This document shows, one piece after another, positions 42,246 through 50,776 of a stretch of DNA of 64,000 nt. Source of the stretch: Streptomyces sp. NBC_00659 (lineage in GTDB: Bacteria; Actinomycetota; Actinomycetes; Streptomycetales; Streptomycetaceae). The translations under genes were made by a program, and so were the position numbers. The stretch lies in the NCBI RefSeq assembly GCF_036226925.1, contig NZ_CP109031.1:3844001-3908000 (forward strand). Reading direction: 5' to 3'. The notes beneath the pieces are model-generated. The model was not told the origin of the DNA, did no database searches, and saw nothing but the letters and a program-made list of their open reading frames with translations. How positions within the stretch are numbered: position 1 is the first letter of the stretch; each line of letters starts with the position of its first letter.

Positions 42246-42361
42246 TCCGCCGGCGGTCCCGGCGGAGCTGTGATCCATCGCCGGTTCAGGCCGAACCGTG
42301 ATCCGCCGACGGCCCGGACAGCACCGCCGAAAAGCCCACCGCCCCGACGGCGCCCCGGAGT

Positions 42362-43231
42362 TCAGTAATCGCCGTCGCGCCGCCAGTGGCGGTGCTCCCG
42401 GCGCTCGCGGTGCCGCTCCCGGCGCTCCTCGTGGCGCAGGCGGCGCTCCTCATGACGATCACGGCGCTCCTCGTGGCGCTCGCGTATCAGGTCGCGGGCC
42501 TCGTCGAGCGCGTCGAACATGTCACCGAGACCGTCGTCCCGCGACCCGTCGAGCTCCTTGCGGGCCTCCCGGCGCTCCAGCTTCTCCTGCCGGCGCTCCT
42601 CCTTGAGACGCTGACGCTCGGCACGGGTGAGCTTGCGCTCCACGCCGACACCGCCCCAGAAGGCGAAGCCCGTGACGACGACCCGGGGTGCGCCGGGATC
42701 GCCCGGCCGGCCCTCCTCGCGGTGGTCGAAGCCGCCCATGACGCCGATGCCACGGACCACGACCTCGACACCCGGCGGCACCATGACGTTCAACCCGCCC
42801 ATCACCGCGACACAGTTGATGACGACCTCACGGTCCGCGAAGTTCGCCTCGCGCAGGTCGATCTCGCCGCCGCCCATGAAAGCGAAGCAGTTGAAGCGCT
42901 TGGGCACCGTCCAGCGGCCCTTGCGCTCGAAGCCCGACAGAACCGCCACACCCCACGAGGACGAGCCCTCGCCGCCGACGATACGAGAGCCCCAACTGCC
43001 GTCATCCAGAGGCTGCTTGACCATGGAGACCCGAGCCGTCCCCACCGCGCCCGGCAGATCGCGGGTGATCGGCGTCAACTCCCCGTAGGTACGGGCCGCG
43101 TACGTCGCCTCCAACCGCTCCTCGAACTCCTCCATGTCGAGACGGCCCTCCGCGAGGGCGTCCCTCAGCTGTTCGGCGACTCGTTCACGATCGGCGTCGG
43201 AGGCACGCAGCTCCGGGAGTTCGTCGGTCAT
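42362..43231 (-). CDS. DUF1707 protein with beta-helix-like domain and basic repeat tail
   Basis: A 289-residue protein. The N-terminal DUF1707 domain (ELRASDADRERVAEQLRDAL, then GRLDMEEFEERLEATYAART) is followed by a beta domain of the LiaF/DUF2154 type (INCVAVMGGLNVMVPPGVEV). The C-terminal 90 residues are charged, with repeated RHEERR units ending in HRHWRRDGDY. DUF1707 proteins are probable envelope-stress or signalling proteins, but the role is unproven. ATG 43231 is the family-typical start. The tail repeat is coded by imperfect 18-bp-like units on DNA. Confidence 0.82.
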   Translation of the reverse strand: MTDELPELRASDADRERVAEQLRDALAEGRLDMEEFEERLEATYAARTYGELTPITRDLPGAVGTARVSMVKQPLDDGSWGSRIVGGEGSSSWGVAVLSGFERKGRWTVPKRFNCFAFMGGGEIDLREANFADREVVINCVAVMGGLNVMVPPGVEVVVRGIGVMGGFDHREEGRPGDPGAPRVVVTGFAFWGGVGVERKLTRAERQRLKEERRQEKLERREARKELDGSRDDGLGDMFDALDEARDLIRERHEERRDRHEERRLRHEERRERHRERREHRHWRRDGDY

Positions 43232-43294
43232 GGGCAGCAGCCTACGAGGTCCCCCGCCCGCGGGCTATCCAACCCGCCCTCGCGGCGGTCTCCC

Positions 43295-44317
43295 CTACGG
43301 CACCGTCCTCCCGGCGTACATACGGCTGATGACCGCCTCGATGTCCGGCTCCCGTACCGAAAGGTCCACCAGCGGATATTCCGCCGCGATCCGGGCCACC
43401 AGCGGAGCCGCCGACATGCCGGCGGGGAACGCCAGCCACTGACGCGGCCCCTCCACCTTCACCACCCGCGCCGACTCCAGCTCGATCGGGGGCAGTTCCC
43501 GCTCCAGGTCCACGACCAGGGTCCGCTCGCTCTCCCCCACCGCGTGCAGCCCGCTCAGAGCGCCGTCGTACATCAGCCGCCCGTGGTCGATGACCATCAC
43601 CCGTCGGCACAACTGCTCGATGTCGGTGAGGTCGTGCGTGGTGAGCAGGACGGTCGTACCGCGTTCGGCGTTCAGATCCCGCAGGAACTCCCGGACCCGC
43701 ACCTTGCTGACCACGTCGAGCCCGATCGTCGGCTCGTCGAGATAGAGCACCTCGGGGTCGTGCAACAGGGCCGCCGCGATGTCGCCGCGCATCCGCTGCC
43801 CCAGCGACAACTGCCGCACGGGCACGTCCAACAGGGCCCCGAGCTCCAGGAGTTCGACACAGCGGTCGAGGTTCTCCCGGAACCGCGCGTCCGGCACCCG
43901 GTACATCCGGTGCATGAGCCGGTACGAATCGATCAGCGGGAGATCCCACCACAGCGTCGTACGCTGCCCGAACACGACCCCGATCCGGCGCGCGACACGG
44001 GTGCGCTCGCGGGACGGGTCCAGACCGGCGACCCGCAGCCGGCCGGCGGACGGGGTGAGGATGCCGGTGAGCATCTTGATCGTGGTCGACTTGCCGGCGC
44101 CGTTCGGGCCGATGTAGCCGACCATCTCCCCGCGCCCGACCGTGAACGAGATCGAGTCGACGGCCCGCACCTGGCGCCGCTCACCGCGCAGGAACCCCGT
44201 CTTCCTGCGCACCTCGAAGACCTTCTCGACCCCGTCCAGCTCGATGAAGCCGGCCCCCGGGCCCGGTTCCCCGCCCGGACCGGCCGATTCCCTGTCTGCG
44301 GCGATGGCCACACCCAT
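43295..44317 (-). CDS. ABC transporter ATP-binding protein
   Basis: A 340-residue ATPase. Walker A is GPNGAGKSTTIK, the Q-loop follows, the signature is LSLGQRMRGDIA, Walker B is VLYLDEPTIGLD, and the H-loop is LLTTHDLTDIE. It drives export in an ABC-2-like transporter with the two permeases upstream in the same operon. The next gene upstream ends four bases before its ATG 44317. The substrate is unknown; the set resembles COG4586/4587/3694 transporters of unassigned function. Confidence 0.93.
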   Translation of the reverse strand: MGVAIAADRESAGPGGEPGPGAGFIELDGVEKVFEVRRKTGFLRGERRQVRAVDSISFTVGRGEMVGYIGPNGAGKSTTIKMLTGILTPSAGRLRVAGLDPSRERTRVARRIGVVFGQRTTLWWDLPLIDSYRLMHRMYRVPDARFRENLDRCVELLELGALLDVPVRQLSLGQRMRGDIAAALLHDPEVLYLDEPTIGLDVVSKVRVREFLRDLNAERGTTVLLTTHDLTDIEQLCRRVMVIDHGRLMYDGALSGLHAVGESERTLVVDLERELPPIELESARVVKVEGPRQWLAFPAGMSAAPLVARIAAEYPLVDLSVREPDIEAVISRMYAGRTVP

Positions 44318-44321
44318 TCCC

Positions 44322-45263
44322 CTAACTTCCCGTACTCCGGTAGGCGCGCAGCCCCGCGCGCCAGGCGAGCCCGGCCAGCGCGCAGCACAGCGCCGCCACG
44401 ACCGGTGACGCGAACGCGACCCACGTCGGCAGGTCGAGCGGATAGGGCCGCCCCAGCACGTACAGCGCGGGCAGCCAGTTGACGAAGGCGAGCGGGAGAA
44501 CGAACGTCACCCCGCGCAGCATGTCCTTGGCGAAGACGGTCGGCGGGTACTGCAGCAGCGTATTGCCGCCGTACGTGAAGGAGTTCTGCACCTCGGAGGC
44601 GTCCTGCGCGACGAACTGGAACGCCCCGCCCGCCACGAACACCGCCGAGAAGATCGCCGCGCCGCTGAGCAGCATCACCGGCATCATCAGCACCTTGAGC
44701 GGCGTCCAGTGGATGTCGAGGACGGCGAGGGCGTACCCGAGGACGAGCAGTCCCTGGGTGATCCGGCCGAGCCGGCGCAGCGCGAAACGGTCCGCGGCGA
44801 CCTGCGCGAGCACCGGCACGGGACGCACCAGCAGGGTGTCCAGCGTGCCGTCGCGCACCCGGCGCCCCAGCCTGTCCATCGAGCCGAGCGCGAGGTCCGC
44901 GAACCCGAACGCGACACCGGACACCCCGTAGAGCAGGGCGACCTCGGGCAGGCTGTAGCCGCCCAGCCGGTCCACCCGGGAGAACATCAGGAGGATCGCC
45001 ACGAAGTCGAGGGCGGTCGCGGCGAAGTTCCCGAGGGCGGTCATCGCGAAGGACGCCCGGTAGGCCATCGTCGAGCGCACCCACATCGCGGTGATCAGCC
45101 GGTACGCGCGCAGCCCGTCCCGCAGCCGCTCGTACGCCCCGAGCCGTTCGAACGGCTCGAAGTCCACCGCCCGGACCGCCGTGCCACGGACCGGCCCGGC
45201 CACGGCCCGCTCCCGCGCCGGACCCGCCACGACGCCCGTCCCCCGCTCCACCGGGTCAGCCAC
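44322..45263 (-). CDS. ABC-2 family permease (COG3694-like)
   Basis: A 313-residue protein with six hydrophobic helices after a soluble leader (residues 1-50 include RAVDFEPFERLGAYERLRDG). GTG 45263 overlaps the upstream gene by eight bases. Helical stretches such as LPEVALLYGVSGVAFGFADLAL and VLMMPVMLLSGAAIFSAVFV are typical of this uncharacterised permease family. It pairs with the permease at 45256-46056 and the ATPase at 43295-44317. Confidence 0.85.
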   Translation of the reverse strand: MADPVERGTGVVAGPARERAVAGPVRGTAVRAVDFEPFERLGAYERLRDGLRAYRLITAMWVRSTMAYRASFAMTALGNFAATALDFVAILLMFSRVDRLGGYSLPEVALLYGVSGVAFGFADLALGSMDRLGRRVRDGTLDTLLVRPVPVLAQVAADRFALRRLGRITQGLLVLGYALAVLDIHWTPLKVLMMPVMLLSGAAIFSAVFVAGGAFQFVAQDASEVQNSFTYGGNTLLQYPPTVFAKDMLRGVTFVLPLAFVNWLPALYVLGRPYPLDLPTWVAFASPVVAALCCALAGLAWRAGLRAYRSTGS

Positions 45264-46056
45264 CCTGCACCACCACCCTCCGTGTCGCCACCGACTGGAC
45301 CAGCCGCCCGGCCGCCAGCAGCCCGGCCGCCCAGGCGGCCTGCACCGCGTACGTACCCAGCGGATCCGCCGTGCCGAGCAGGACGTCCACGGGCGCCTGG
45401 ATCAGCGACGACCAGGGAAGCGCCCGTACGACCTCGCCGAGCGTGCCCGGAAAGACGTTCAGCGGCAGCAGCATCCCCGAGCAGAAGATCCCCGCGATGG
45501 AGGTCAGCTGCGCGACCCCGGCTCCGTCGAGCAGCCAGAACGCGGACAGGGCCACCAGGAAGCGGATCGAGAACCCGACGGCCACCCCGAGCGCGACCGC
45601 GACCAGGAAGGCGAGCCAGGTCAGCGGATCCGAGGGCAGCGCCAGGTCGAAGACCAGCGCGCCGAACAGGAGCGGAACCACTCCGCGGCCCAGCAGATGG
45701 AACAGCGCCCGGCCCATGTCCTGGGCGAGCCACCACATCTGGAGGTCGGCCGGCCGGTACAGGTCGATCGCGATGTCACCCGTACGGATTCGTTCGATCA
45801 GTTCGTCCTCGAAGCCGCCGCCCATCATCGCGACCACCATCAGCAGCCCCTGGCTGACCCACACATACGTCAGCGCCTGCGCCTGGTCGTAGCCGCCGAG
45901 GTGCGGCTTGCTGTCCCACAGGGCGATGAACAGGTACGCCAGGATCAGCCCGAAGACGGTGTTGGTGAAGACACCGGCGGCGGTGGCGATCCGATAGGTG
46001 GCGTACCGCCGGAACCCGCTGCCCGCGACAGCCGCGTACAACCGCGCCGTGCCCAC
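45256..46056 (-). CDS. ABC-2 family permease (COG4587-like)
   Basis: A 266-residue membrane protein starting at GTG 46056, which is preceded by AAGGGA. Six helices are visible, including FTNTVFGLILAYLFIALW and TWLAFLVAVALGVAVGFSIR. It is the first gene of the three-gene ABC operon. Its stop overlaps the next start by eight bases, typical of translational coupling. The frame extends further upstream, but that part is antisense to the PBP leader. Confidence 0.85.
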   Translation of the reverse strand: MGTARLYAAVAGSGFRRYATYRIATAAGVFTNTVFGLILAYLFIALWDSKPHLGGYDQAQALTYVWVSQGLLMVVAMMGGGFEDELIERIRTGDIAIDLYRPADLQMWWLAQDMGRALFHLLGRGVVPLLFGALVFDLALPSDPLTWLAFLVAVALGVAVGFSIRFLVALSAFWLLDGAGVAQLTSIAGIFCSGMLLPLNVFPGTLGEVVRALPWSSLIQAPVDVLLGTADPLGTYAVQAAWAAGLLAAGRLVQSVATRRVVVQGG

Positions 46057-46255
46057 AACCCGTCCCTTTCCCCAGCGTTGAGCCAAAGCGCAGGAGCCTA
46101 GTCCGGGCCGGGCACGGCCCGCCACGCATTTTCCGGCGCGACGCGTGCCGGGATCGGGGAACGGAACACATGGTGCGAGAGTCTTCATACGGGGCGCACC
46201 AGGCGTACGAGGGCGTACGAGGGCGTACGACGCGAAACAGGAGTCCGGCGAACAG

Positions 46256-48817
46256 ATGAGCGACGAGCCGCAGCAGCGCAGCCAGGGCTGGGCACCCAGG
46301 GAACCGGAAGCGGGCTCCTGCCCGAACCCGGCCCCCGCGGCGGGACCGCAGACGGGCCCGCGGTCGGGGCCGGGAACAGGGCCGGGAACAGGGCCGGGCG
46401 GGCCCGGCGCGAAACAGAACCCGAAGCAGAACCCGCAGCAGAACTCGAAGCAGAAGCGGAAACAGCGGCCGAAGCGGACGGGCCTGCGCAGACTCGTCCC
46501 CACCTGGCGCATGCTGCTCGGCACCGTCCTCGGCACGGCACTGCTCCTGGCCGGACTCTTCGCGCTCGGCTACTTCCTCGTCAGGATCCCCTCCGCGAAC
46601 GCCGCCGCGGTCAAACAGAGCAACGTCTTCCTGTACGCCGACGGCAGCCAGCTCGCCCGCGACGGCGACGTCAACCGCGAGAACGTCGCCCTGGAGCACA
46701 TCTCCAAGGACGCCCAGCACGCCACCCTCGCCGCCGAGGACCGCGACTTCTACAGCGAGTCCGCCGTCGACCCCAAGGCGATGCTCCGCGCCGGCTGGAA
46801 CACCGCCACCGGCAAGGGCAGACAGTCCGGCTCGACCATCACCCAGCAGTACGTCAAGAACTACTACCTGGGCCAGGAACAGACCGTCACCCGCAAGGTG
46901 AAGGAGTTCTTCATCTCCATCAAGCTCGACCGGGAGAAGAGCAAGGACGACATCCTGGAGGGCTACCTCAACACCAGCTACTACGGCCGCAACGCCTACG
47001 GCATCCAGGCCGCCGCCCAGGCCTACTACGGCGTCAACGCCAGGGACCTCACCGTCGGCCAGGGCGCCTACCTCGCCGCCCTGCTCAACGCGCCCAGCGA
47101 GTACGACGTGATCGCGCACCCCGAGAACAGGGCCGGGGTCCTCGCCCGCTGGAACTACGTCCTCGACGGCATGGTCGAGCAGAAGTGGCTGACCCGCGCC
47201 GCACGCGACCGGGTCACCTTCCCGACCCCCAGGCAGGCCAGGGGGTCGGCGGGCCTGTCGGGCCAGCGCGGCTACCTCGTCCAGGCCGTGACCGCCTATC
47301 TGACCTCGAACGGGATCCTCGACGAGGACACCCTCGGCCGCGGCGGCTACCGCATCACCACCACCCTCCAGAAGTCCAAGCAGGACGCCTTCGTGAAGGC
47401 CGTGAACGACCAGGTGATGGACCGGCTCGACAAGAAGAACCGCAAGGCGGACACCTACGTCCGCGCCGGCGGCGTCGCCATCGACCCCACCGACGGCAAG
47501 GTCCTCGCGATGTACGGAGGCATCGACTACACCAAGCAGTACGTCAACAACGCCACCCGCCGCGACTACCAGGTCGGCTCCACCTTCAAGCCGTTCGTCT
47601 TCGCCTCGGCCGTCCAGAACGGCTCACAGACCCAGGACGGCCGCACCATCACCCCGAACACCGTCTACGACGGCACCGACCAGCGCCCCGTGCGGGGCTG
47701 GAACGGCAGCACCTACGCGCCCGAGAACGAGGACGGCGAATCGTACGGGGACATCTCCGTGCGCACCGCCACCGACAGGTCGGTCAACTCGGTGTACGCG
47801 CAGATGGCCGTCGACGTCGGCCCCGCCCGCGTCGAGAAGACCGCTGTGGCCCTCGGCCTGCCCGCCGACACCCCCGACTTGACCGCCTCCCCCTCCATCG
47901 CGCTCGGCCCGGCCACCGCCAGCGTCCTCGACATGGCGGAGGCGTACGCCACGCTCGCCAACCACGGCCGGCACGGCACGTACACGCTCGTACGGAAGAT
48001 CACCAAGGACGGCTCGGAGGAAGTGAGGCTGCCGGCCCCGGACGACGTCCGGCCGGACGACCGGCAGGCCGTGAGCCGCGAGGCCGCCGACACGACGACC
48101 GCCATGCTCCAGAGCGTCGTCGACGGCGGCACCGGACAGGCCGCGCAGAACGCCGGCCGCCCCGCCGCGGGCAAGACCGGCACGGCGGAGGAGGACACCG
48201 CCGCGTGGTTCGCGGGCTACACCCCCGACCTCACCACCGTCGTCGCCGTGATGGGCCAGGACCCCGACACCGGCGCCCACAAGTCCCTGTACGGCGCCCT
48301 CGGGCAGTCCCGCATCAACGGCGGCGGCTACCCCGCGCAGATCTGGGCCCAGTTCACCGCGGACGCCCTGGAGGGAACGGAGGTGTCGGACTTCGACCTC
48401 CAGCTCCAGCCGGGTGCCGAGGAGATGTACGACCCCGGCGACGAGACCGACGACCCGGACGCCACCGGCGAACCGGACGACGGCGGGACGGACGACGAGG
48501 AGGTGGGCGGGGCGGGCGGCAGCGCACCGGCGACGGCGAACGGCCGGACCCCGGGCCAGAGCCACACCCCGGGCCGGACCGACGGCCACACCCCGGGCCA
48601 CACCCCGGGCCACACCGACGGCGCCACCTCCGGCGGGACCACGGCCGGCACCACCGGTGGCACCCCCACGGACGGAGGCGCCACCGGAACCACCACGACG
48701 AGCGGCACCACAGCCGGCACCACGACCGGCGGAGGCCCCACGGACACCGGCACCACGGGCACGACAGCGGGCCAGGGACCGCTGAGCGGGCTCACCCCCA
48801 GGAGGGAGAACCACTGA
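46256..48817 (+). CDS. Class A penicillin-binding protein (transglycosylase/transpeptidase)
   Basis: An 853-residue bifunctional PBP. A Gln/Pro/Lys-rich cytoplasmic leader ends in a membrane helix (about residues 88-110). The GT51 domain has catalytic Glu in AAEDRDFYS and the STITQQYVKNYYLG motif. The transpeptidase has SxxK in GSTFKPFVF, SxN in DRSVNSVYAQ and KTG in GKTGTAEED. A 150-residue Asp/Thr/Gly-rich tail follows, with repeats such as HTPGHTPGH. GGAG lies 12 bases before ATG 46256. It polymerises and cross-links peptidoglycan. Three direct repeats GGCGTACGAG lie upstream at about 46203-46231. Confidence 0.93.
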   Translation: MSDEPQQRSQGWAPREPEAGSCPNPAPAAGPQTGPRSGPGTGPGTGPGGPGAKQNPKQNPQQNSKQKRKQRPKRTGLRRLVPTWRMLLGTVLGTALLLAGLFALGYFLVRIPSANAAAVKQSNVFLYADGSQLARDGDVNRENVALEHISKDAQHATLAAEDRDFYSESAVDPKAMLRAGWNTATGKGRQSGSTITQQYVKNYYLGQEQTVTRKVKEFFISIKLDREKSKDDILEGYLNTSYYGRNAYGIQAAAQAYYGVNARDLTVGQGAYLAALLNAPSEYDVIAHPENRAGVLARWNYVLDGMVEQKWLTRAARDRVTFPTPRQARGSAGLSGQRGYLVQAVTAYLTSNGILDEDTLGRGGYRITTTLQKSKQDAFVKAVNDQVMDRLDKKNRKADTYVRAGGVAIDPTDGKVLAMYGGIDYTKQYVNNATRRDYQVGSTFKPFVFASAVQNGSQTQDGRTITPNTVYDGTDQRPVRGWNGSTYAPENEDGESYGDISVRTATDRSVNSVYAQMAVDVGPARVEKTAVALGLPADTPDLTASPSIALGPATASVLDMAEAYATLANHGRHGTYTLVRKITKDGSEEVRLPAPDDVRPDDRQAVSREAADTTTAMLQSVVDGGTGQAAQNAGRPAAGKTGTAEEDTAAWFAGYTPDLTTVVAVMGQDPDTGAHKSLYGALGQSRINGGGYPAQIWAQFTADALEGTEVSDFDLQLQPGAEEMYDPGDETDDPDATGEPDDGGTDDEEVGGAGGSAPATANGRTPGQSHTPGRTDGHTPGHTPGHTDGATSGGTTAGTTGGTPTDGGATGTTTTSGTTAGTTTGGGPTDTGTTGTTAGQGPLSGLTPRRENH

Positions 48818-48850
48818 GCGCGCCGACCGCCCGGCGGGCCGATCCGGAGC

Positions 48851-49318
48851 TCAGATCCCCAGGTCCTTGATGATCTTCGCCACGTGTCCGGTCGCCTTCA
48901 CGTTGTACAGCGCCCGCTCGACCTTGCCCTCCTCGTCCACGACCACCGTGGAGCGGATGACACCGACGACCGTCTTGCCGTACAGCTTCTTCTCGCCGAA
49001 GGCCCCGTACGCCTCCAGGACCGTCTTGTCGGGGTCCCCGACCAGCGTGACCTTCAGGGACTCCTTCTCACGGAACTTGGCGAGCTTCTCGGGCTTGTCC
49101 GGGGAGACACCGATCACGTCGTAACCGGCACCCGCCAGCAGGTCCAGGTTGTCCGTGAAGTCGCAGGCCTGCTTCGTGCAGCCTGGAGTGAGGGCGGCCG
49201 GGTAGAAGTAGACGATGACCTTGCGGCCCTTGTGATCGGCGAGGGAGACCTCGTTGCCGTCGGCGTCGGGCAGGGTGAAGGCGGGGGCGGTGTCGCCGGG
49301 CTGGAGTCGCTCGCTCAT
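48851..49318 (-). CDS. bcp: Thioredoxin-dependent thiol peroxidase (Bcp/PrxQ)
   Basis: A 155-residue peroxiredoxin. The peroxidatic Cys lies in LTPGCTKQACDFTD; the second Cys five residues on acts as resolving Cys in the PrxQ group. N-terminal LQPGDTAPAFTLPDADGNEV and C-terminal VDEEGKVERALYNVKATGH are family-typical. It reduces hydroperoxides with thioredoxin. ATG 49318 begins MSERLQPG. It is divergent from the DUF3618 gene. Confidence 0.94.
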   Translation of the reverse strand: MSERLQPGDTAPAFTLPDADGNEVSLADHKGRKVIVYFYPAALTPGCTKQACDFTDNLDLLAGAGYDVIGVSPDKPEKLAKFREKESLKVTLVGDPDKTVLEAYGAFGEKKLYGKTVVGVIRSTVVVDEEGKVERALYNVKATGHVAKIIKDLGI

Positions 49319-49452
49319 CGGAACCTCACGTGGCCGGGGGGATGGAACGGATACGGAACGAGCGTAATGGGGGGTGCCGAGGGGTGCGGTCCGGTACGAA
49401 CTGACAGACTGTCCGAATCAGGGAGTCACAACACGACCACGGAGGCAGCGCG

Positions 49453-49791
49453 GTGTCGGATACGTCGAGAACGCCGGATACCAGGACTCCGGCGCAGATC
49501 GAGGCGGACATCAAGCACCGCCGCACAACGCTCGCCGACACGCTCGACGAGATCGGCGTACGGGTGCACCCGAAGACGATCGTCGGAGACGCCAAGGCGA
49601 AGGTCGCCTCGAACATCGACCACACCCTGGGGCGCGCCTATGTCGGCGTCAACCGCGTCGTCGGCGATGTGAAGGGCCAGTTCGTGACGGAGGACGGCGC
49701 GCCCCGGCTGGAGCGCATCGTGCCGGTGGCCCTGGTCGCGGTCGGCCTCGTCGGACTGCTCGTCGTGGGCACGCGGCGCCGCAAGCGCTGA
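49453..49791 (+). CDS. DUF3618 family membrane-anchored protein
   Basis: A 112-residue protein. The N-terminal RTPAQIEADIKHRRTTLADT and LDEIGVRVHPKT form the DUF3618 signature. A C-terminal membrane helix (RIVPVALVAVGLVGLLVVG) ends in a basic tail. Function unknown. It starts at GTG 49453 with ACGGAGG upstream. Confidence 0.88.
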   Translation: MSDTSRTPDTRTPAQIEADIKHRRTTLADTLDEIGVRVHPKTIVGDAKAKVASNIDHTLGRAYVGVNRVVGDVKGQFVTEDGAPRLERIVPVALVAVGLVGLLVVGTRRRKR

Positions 49792-49841
49792 CCCACGACC
49801 CACCCGCGTACGAAACCGGCCGGGACAGGTAGGTTCAGGGC

Positions 49842-50198
49842 GTGAGCGCCAACCGTGAAACGCACAGCACCCATGACGACAAGCTGCCCATCCGGATGCT
49901 GCACGACCGCGTGCTGGTACGGCAGGACGCCGCCGAGGGCGAGCGGCGCTCCGGCGGCGGCATCCTGATCCCCGCGACGGCGGCCGTCGGCCGCCGTCTC
50001 GCCTGGGCCGACGTCGTCGCGGTCGGGCAGAACGTCCGTACGGTGGAGCCCGGAGACCGGGTCCTGTACGACCCCGAGGACCGGGCCGAGGTCGAGGTGC
50101 GCGGGACCGCGTACGTACTCATGCGCGAGCGGGATCTGCACGCCGTGGCCGCGGACCGCTTCGAGGGCTCCGAGGACTCGACCGGCCTTTACTTGTAG
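49842..50198 (+). CDS. GroES-like co-chaperonin (Cpn10 fold), stand-alone
   Basis: A 118-residue protein with the GroES fold: LPIRMLHDRVLVRQD, SGGGILIPATA, ADVVAVGQNVRTVEPGDRVLYDP and EVEVRGTAYVLMRERD. It lacks a clear mobile-loop sequence of the canonical kind and has a longer C-terminus. The genome's main groES should lie beside groEL; this copy has no chaperonin neighbour. GTG 49842 is the start. A perfect palindrome follows it as terminator. Confidence 0.85.
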   Translation: MSANRETHSTHDDKLPIRMLHDRVLVRQDAAEGERRSGGGILIPATAAVGRRLAWADVVAVGQNVRTVEPGDRVLYDPEDRAEVEVRGTAYVLMRERDLHAVAADRFEGSEDSTGLYL

Positions 50199-50211
50199 GG
50201 CATACGCACCC

Positions 50212-50249
50212 CGAAAGGGGCCGGTGACCATGGTCACCGGCCCCTTTCG
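50212..50249. terminator. Perfect 38-nt palindrome, terminator
   Basis: Two fully complementary 19-nt halves (first half starts CGAAAGGGGCCGG). It begins 14 bases after the GroES-like stop and ends 26 bases before the riboswitch. It insulates the SMR gene from upstream transcription. Confidence 0.75.
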
Positions 50250-50274
50250 CCGTTCCTTGCTACGGTGGAGGGAA

Positions 50275-50315
50275 CCCGACGAGACGCGCCGTACCGGGCC
50301 CAGCAAAGACGACGC
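50275..50315 (+). ncRNA. Guanidine-III riboswitch (ykkC-III)
   Basis: The segment CCCGACGAGACGCGCCGTAC and the later AAAGACGACGC match, nearly base for base, the guanidine-III aptamer as I recall it from Thermobifida fusca (CCGGACGAG, GCGCCGUACC, then ACAAGACGGCGC). The GCGCCGTACCGGG part and the GACGACGC part are positioned to form the pseudoknot of this class. It lies 36 bases before an SMR gene of the guanidine exporter type, the standard target. Confidence 0.8.
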
Positions 50316-50347
50316 AGCCCGCAACGCCGTCGTCTCCCGGAGGTACC
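50307..50347 (+). promoter_or_regulatory. Expression platform and self-complementary RBS of SMR gene
   Basis: AGACGACG (50307-50314), which belongs to the aptamer, can instead pair with CGTCGTCT (50328-50335). The ribosome binding site is part of GGAGGTACCTCC, a perfect 12-bp palindrome ending four bases before the start codon. Switching between these pairings would control translation; this model is inference. Confidence 0.5.
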
Positions 50348-50351
50348 TCCC

Positions 50352-50672
50352 ATGGCCTGGGTCCTGCTGATCGTCGCCGGACTGCTCGAAGTCGGCTGGT
50401 CGGTCGGAATGAAGTACACCGACGGTTTCACCCGCCCGGTCCCCAGCGTCCTGACGGCCGCGGGCATCGTCGCGAGCATGGTCCTGCTGTCACAGGCGGC
50501 CAAGTCGCTCCCCATCGGCACCGCCTACGGCGTCTGGGTCGGCATCGGCGCGGCGGGCGCCGCGATCCTCGGCATGACCCTCCTGAACGAACCGGCGACA
50601 GCCGCCCGCATCTTCTTCATCTGCCTGCTCCTGGCCTCGGTAGTGGGCCTGAAGGCGACATCGGGCCACTGA
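50352..50672 (+). CDS. gdx: SMR-family guanidinium exporter (Gdx/SugE type)
   Basis: A 106-residue small multidrug resistance protein with four helices. The conserved Glu13 lies in AGLLEVGWSVGMKYTDGF, whose 'KYTDGFTR' continuation is typical of the Gdx (SugE) group rather than EmrE. GIGAAGAAILGM and LLASVVGLKATS close the protein. Gdx exports guanidinium against protons. The upstream guanidine-III riboswitch agrees with this assignment. It starts at ATG 50352 with GGAGG in a palindrome. Confidence 0.9.
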   Translation: MAWVLLIVAGLLEVGWSVGMKYTDGFTRPVPSVLTAAGIVASMVLLSQAAKSLPIGTAYGVWVGIGAAGAAILGMTLLNEPATAARIFFICLLLASVVGLKATSGH

Positions 50673-50776
50673 CCCACCCCGGAACCCGCCCCGCCCCCTC
50701 ACCGGGCGTAACCGTCCGATTAACGGTTCGTTAGCCCATACGAGGTCGCGAACGTGCGGTCGAGAACGGAGGGGCA

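Noticed and set aside
40860..42278. Long minus-strand open frame of 472 codons
   Set aside because: It is the antisense shadow of the SGNH hydrolase gene, common in high-GC DNA; no motif, low-complexity content.
42386..44482. Plus-strand open frame of 698 codons
   Set aside because: Shadow of the DUF1707 and ABC ATPase genes, which carry clear motifs on the other strand.
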